This document shows, one piece after another, positions 61,513 through 64,000 of a stretch of 64,000 bases of DNA. Under the pieces are notes generated by a model. That model searched no databases. It saw only the letters and a program-made list of their open reading frames with translations, and was not told the origin of the DNA. The position numbers and the translations under genes are program-made. Position 1 is the first letter of the stretch. The number at the start of each line of letters is the position of its first letter. The stretch is from Anas platyrhynchos. Its lineage: Eukaryota > Chordata > Aves > Anseriformes > Anatidae. The stretch lies in assembly GCF_047663525.1 (NCBI RefSeq), contig NC_092587.1, positions 35,455,001-35,519,000 on the forward strand. The letters are read 5' to 3'.

Positions 61513-62849
61513 GAGCCTCTCTTTCTCCAAGGCTGGGACAAAACTACACTCTAACTTTGGCAAGTGCATTTAATGTGAAGGGAAGAGAGGTCTTTGTTTC
61601 AGGGGACTGAATGCACCGATGAGTTGCTAGGTCTGCAGGAGTTTAGGAGGTTTTCCTTTGCAAGTCTTATTTTTCGGGTAATGGTTAAGATTTCTGTCAC
61701 CATCTGGTACCTGGTCAGGTCCTGTTTACCTTAGCCTTGTGGTTTCCCAGCTGGTGGCGTGGGCATCACGGAAGCTTTCCCCACACCACTGGGGTGTAGG
61801 CTGAGCTGGTGTGTGCTGCTCATACTCCTCCGTGGGGTATAGATGGGTCATTTCTCTCCAAAGAGCCTTGGCTGCAGGAAAGCTTGAGACCTACTGCTGT
61901 AAAATTTCAGTCAGTTAAAGCATGAGGCTTTGTACGGCATTCAGTGCTGTGAATAGTTGCTAACGAATGCAGGGCTGGAGGGATGAATGAAGCAGTACTG
62001 CTTCTCTAAGCAGCATAGTAGCTGCCGTGTGTGTCCTGTTATGCTCAGCCTTGTTTACTTTATACACATGAATTTGTTGACCTCACCAGGGCTCTTAACC
62101 TTCCTAGGGCTACTAATCTCCATAAACGTCTGCAGGATTGGGCTTAATTTTGGCATGGAAATATGCAAATGGAATGAATCAAAGCGTGAGTCATCACTGC
62201 AGGCAGTCAAACGTCCTGACCTCGTCCTGCAGCCTCGTGTCAGGCTGAAGCTTGCTCGGGAGCTGGTGGGACCCGACCCATGATTTGGGAATCCTGGTTT
62301 TGTAAGTCTAACAGAGAATGTACTGAAACATACGGAGGCATAACGGGAGATACTAAAGCAAATCAAGAACTGTCACCTGATTCAGATGCAACTCTCAAGA
62401 TAAAATTAATTTAGATTACTGCCGGGATTATGCACACACTACAGCATGTCTCAATAGTGTTCAAGATGCCTTTTGAAAACTGTAACGGAGGTGTTTGAAA
62501 TTCACTGAATGTTGTTCTTTTTGAGCATCTAGCTCAACTAAGGTATGGTACAATAAACAAACTCACTTTTAAAACTCATTGCAGGCAGTGGATTGGGGAG
62601 CTAAGCGATGCGAATCTCGCTTTCCTGCCTGTGCTATAGAATGCAAAAGCACAAACACAGTAAGCACAAGGTTCTTTTTGATACTGTAATCTTTTAAACC
62701 TTTGAAATGTTGGTGTGCTTGAAAGGACTTCTAAATCCATCGGATAGCCTGCACTGTCTCATATTGTGTTCAAAATCATAGCAGATAAAGGAAGAGTGAT
62801 CAGAAAGCTTAATGCAGTCAGAGCGTCACGACCTGTTATGTAAAGCAGC

Positions 62850-63060
62850 ATTTGGCAGGGCCTTCCCAGCTGCTGTAAATGAATGTTAACAGCATTTTAT
62901 CGGCTGCTTTCTCTGCCTTTATTACATAATCTGAATATTTATGACCCTATTAATATGTTTAGCTGTGAAATTGCAATATTGATGGAATGAACATAGCATG
63001 GAAGAGTGAATGAGCAGAATATTTGCATCGGGAACAAAAGTTGGGTAAATATTAAAAAGC
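62850..63060. promoter_or_regulatory. Candidate conserved non-coding element in SRGAP1 intron 1
   Basis: This is an AT-rich, non-repetitive block with homeodomain-like motifs (TATTAATATG, TTTATGAC, CAATATTGATGG) and a perfect ATTTGCAT octamer at 63021-63028. Conservation is not visible from one genome. The call rests on motif density only. Confidence 0.25.
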
Positions 63061-64000
63061 TTGGTGCTTGTATTTGAAAGAAGTTTGCTGAATTACTGTG
63101 CAGATGTGGCATGCTGTTTCCCTAAACATTTTCACTTTGGTGATGGGATAGCGTTGATAAATATTGTGCGTGTCTGCGTAAAACAGAGATCACTAACCAG
63201 GAAGTGGAGATTTGTGTTTGTTTATTTCAAATGCAACCCCCTGAATCCGTAATCATCATACTTTGGAGCCTCGAGCAACCTGTGGACCTTAGGCCAGACC
63301 CCATTCGTCAGAATCACCTCTATCTGGAGAGCTGCTCCAGGTAAGATTTTGGAGCAGGACATGGGCCAGTTACTATCACAATTTGATTTTGTGTATTTGG
63401 TGACAAAGATCTTCCTTTCTGCCTTGTACCCCACTTTGTGTTGGCTCTAAAACAATTTATTTTGCCATGACCAGGTAGTGTTGTCGTGTGACCTCAAATG
63501 CACGCCACATCATTAGGGCACACGTGCACCGTGTTATACGGCTGGATTCTGAGTGCACGTGCTGTCCCGTTACTGACTGCACACCTGGCCTTTACGTGAT
63601 CGTACTTGGAATATGTGGGGAAGTAAATATGCTTCATCAAGAGATGCACAAGGAGCTGCAAGGTGTTTCCCTTGGGAGCCTCTTAGATTGTAGTATCCCC
63701 CAGACAGAGCCAAACCCCACTATTTCAACAGACAGCTGCACATTTCTGACGTTTAGAGGCCGGACACTGCTGTGCTCAGTGGCTCACACTTACAAATGCC
63801 ACTGGTCTCACGCTTCCTTACCATTCTGCAAGATAAGTAGCTCAGTTGGCTGCCGGCTCAGGTGAGCAGCTTGTCTGTGGAAAGCTGAGCTGGAGAAGCA
63901 ACTTCAGGTTTTATTTTTAATGGGCTGGGGTTGCTGGTCACTTTTATTTTGCATGCAAATCTGAAGCCTGTCAGAAAGCTGCTGTCCTATGTGTCTTGTC

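Larger units (their letters stand above)
48409..64000 (+). other. SRGAP1: SRGAP1 intron 1 (5' part, continues beyond window)
   Basis: No second exon with recognisable SRGAP1 F-BAR sequence occurs in the remaining 15.6 kb. The intron holds an A22 and a G20 tract near its 5' end, one antisense CR1, a CTTTT array, old tRNA-derived SINE-like segments at 59.6 and 59.76 kb, inverted repeats at 58.13 and 60.86 kb, and a GC-rich patch at 57.64-57.86 kb. Open frames at 57491-58000 and elsewhere are not supported as genes. Confidence 0.85.

Noticed and set aside
1-64000. CRISPR array, rRNA genes, bacterial operons or a novel defence-type system
   Set aside because: The window is vertebrate nuclear DNA with spliced genes. 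No regularly spaced direct repeats with unique spacers and no clustered co-oriented ORFs were seen.

Overview
This is vertebrate, almost certainly bird, nuclear DNA. The evidence is intron-containing genes with GT-AG splicing, two CpG-island promoters, CR1 LINE fragments with the ATTCTGTGATTCTGTGAT type of 3' end seen in birds, and a solo LTR whose sequence I recognise as an abundant avian endogenous-retrovirus LTR. Species cannot be fixed from the sequence alone.

Layout. (1) About 1.0-11.35 kb holds a complete RXYLT1 gene (formerly TMEM5) on the + strand: six coding exons encoding 442 residues, starting in a CpG island and ending in a 3' UTR with an AATAAA near 11.34 kb. (2) About 11.6-47.5 kb is a gene-poor intergenic stretch of roughly 36 kb. 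It carries a truncated sense CR1, a short antisense CR1 scrap, a solo ERV LTR of about 1.07 kb, several homopolymer and microsatellite tracts, a few ancient-looking repeat pairs, and AT-rich stretches that look like candidate conserved non-coding elements, one with a perfect palindromic RFX X-box. (3) About 47.5-48.9 kb is a dense CpG island containing the first coding exon of SRGAP1 (+ strand, 22 codons plus one base). Its leader contains a GGA array, a short upstream ORF and long C or G homopolymers. (4) From 48.4 kb to the end is the start of SRGAP1 intron 1, which continues past the window. It contains an antisense CR1, a CTTTT array of about 190 bp, and inverted repeats.

The RXYLT1-SRGAP1 adjacency matches the human 12q14 neighbourhood as I remember it. 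The two genes are not functionally coupled. RXYLT1 is a Golgi xylosyltransferase in the alpha-dystroglycan matriglycan pathway. SRGAP1 is an F-BAR/RhoGAP/SH3 protein acting downstream of Slit-Robo signalling.

I saw no CRISPR array, rRNA, intact tRNA gene, or novel multi-gene system. Most open reading frames longer than 60 codons here are products of GC-rich islands, LTR sequence or microsatellites. The items most worth checking are the promoter repeat architecture of SRGAP1, an exon-like 60-codon ORF just downstream of RXYLT1, and the X-box element in the intergenic region.
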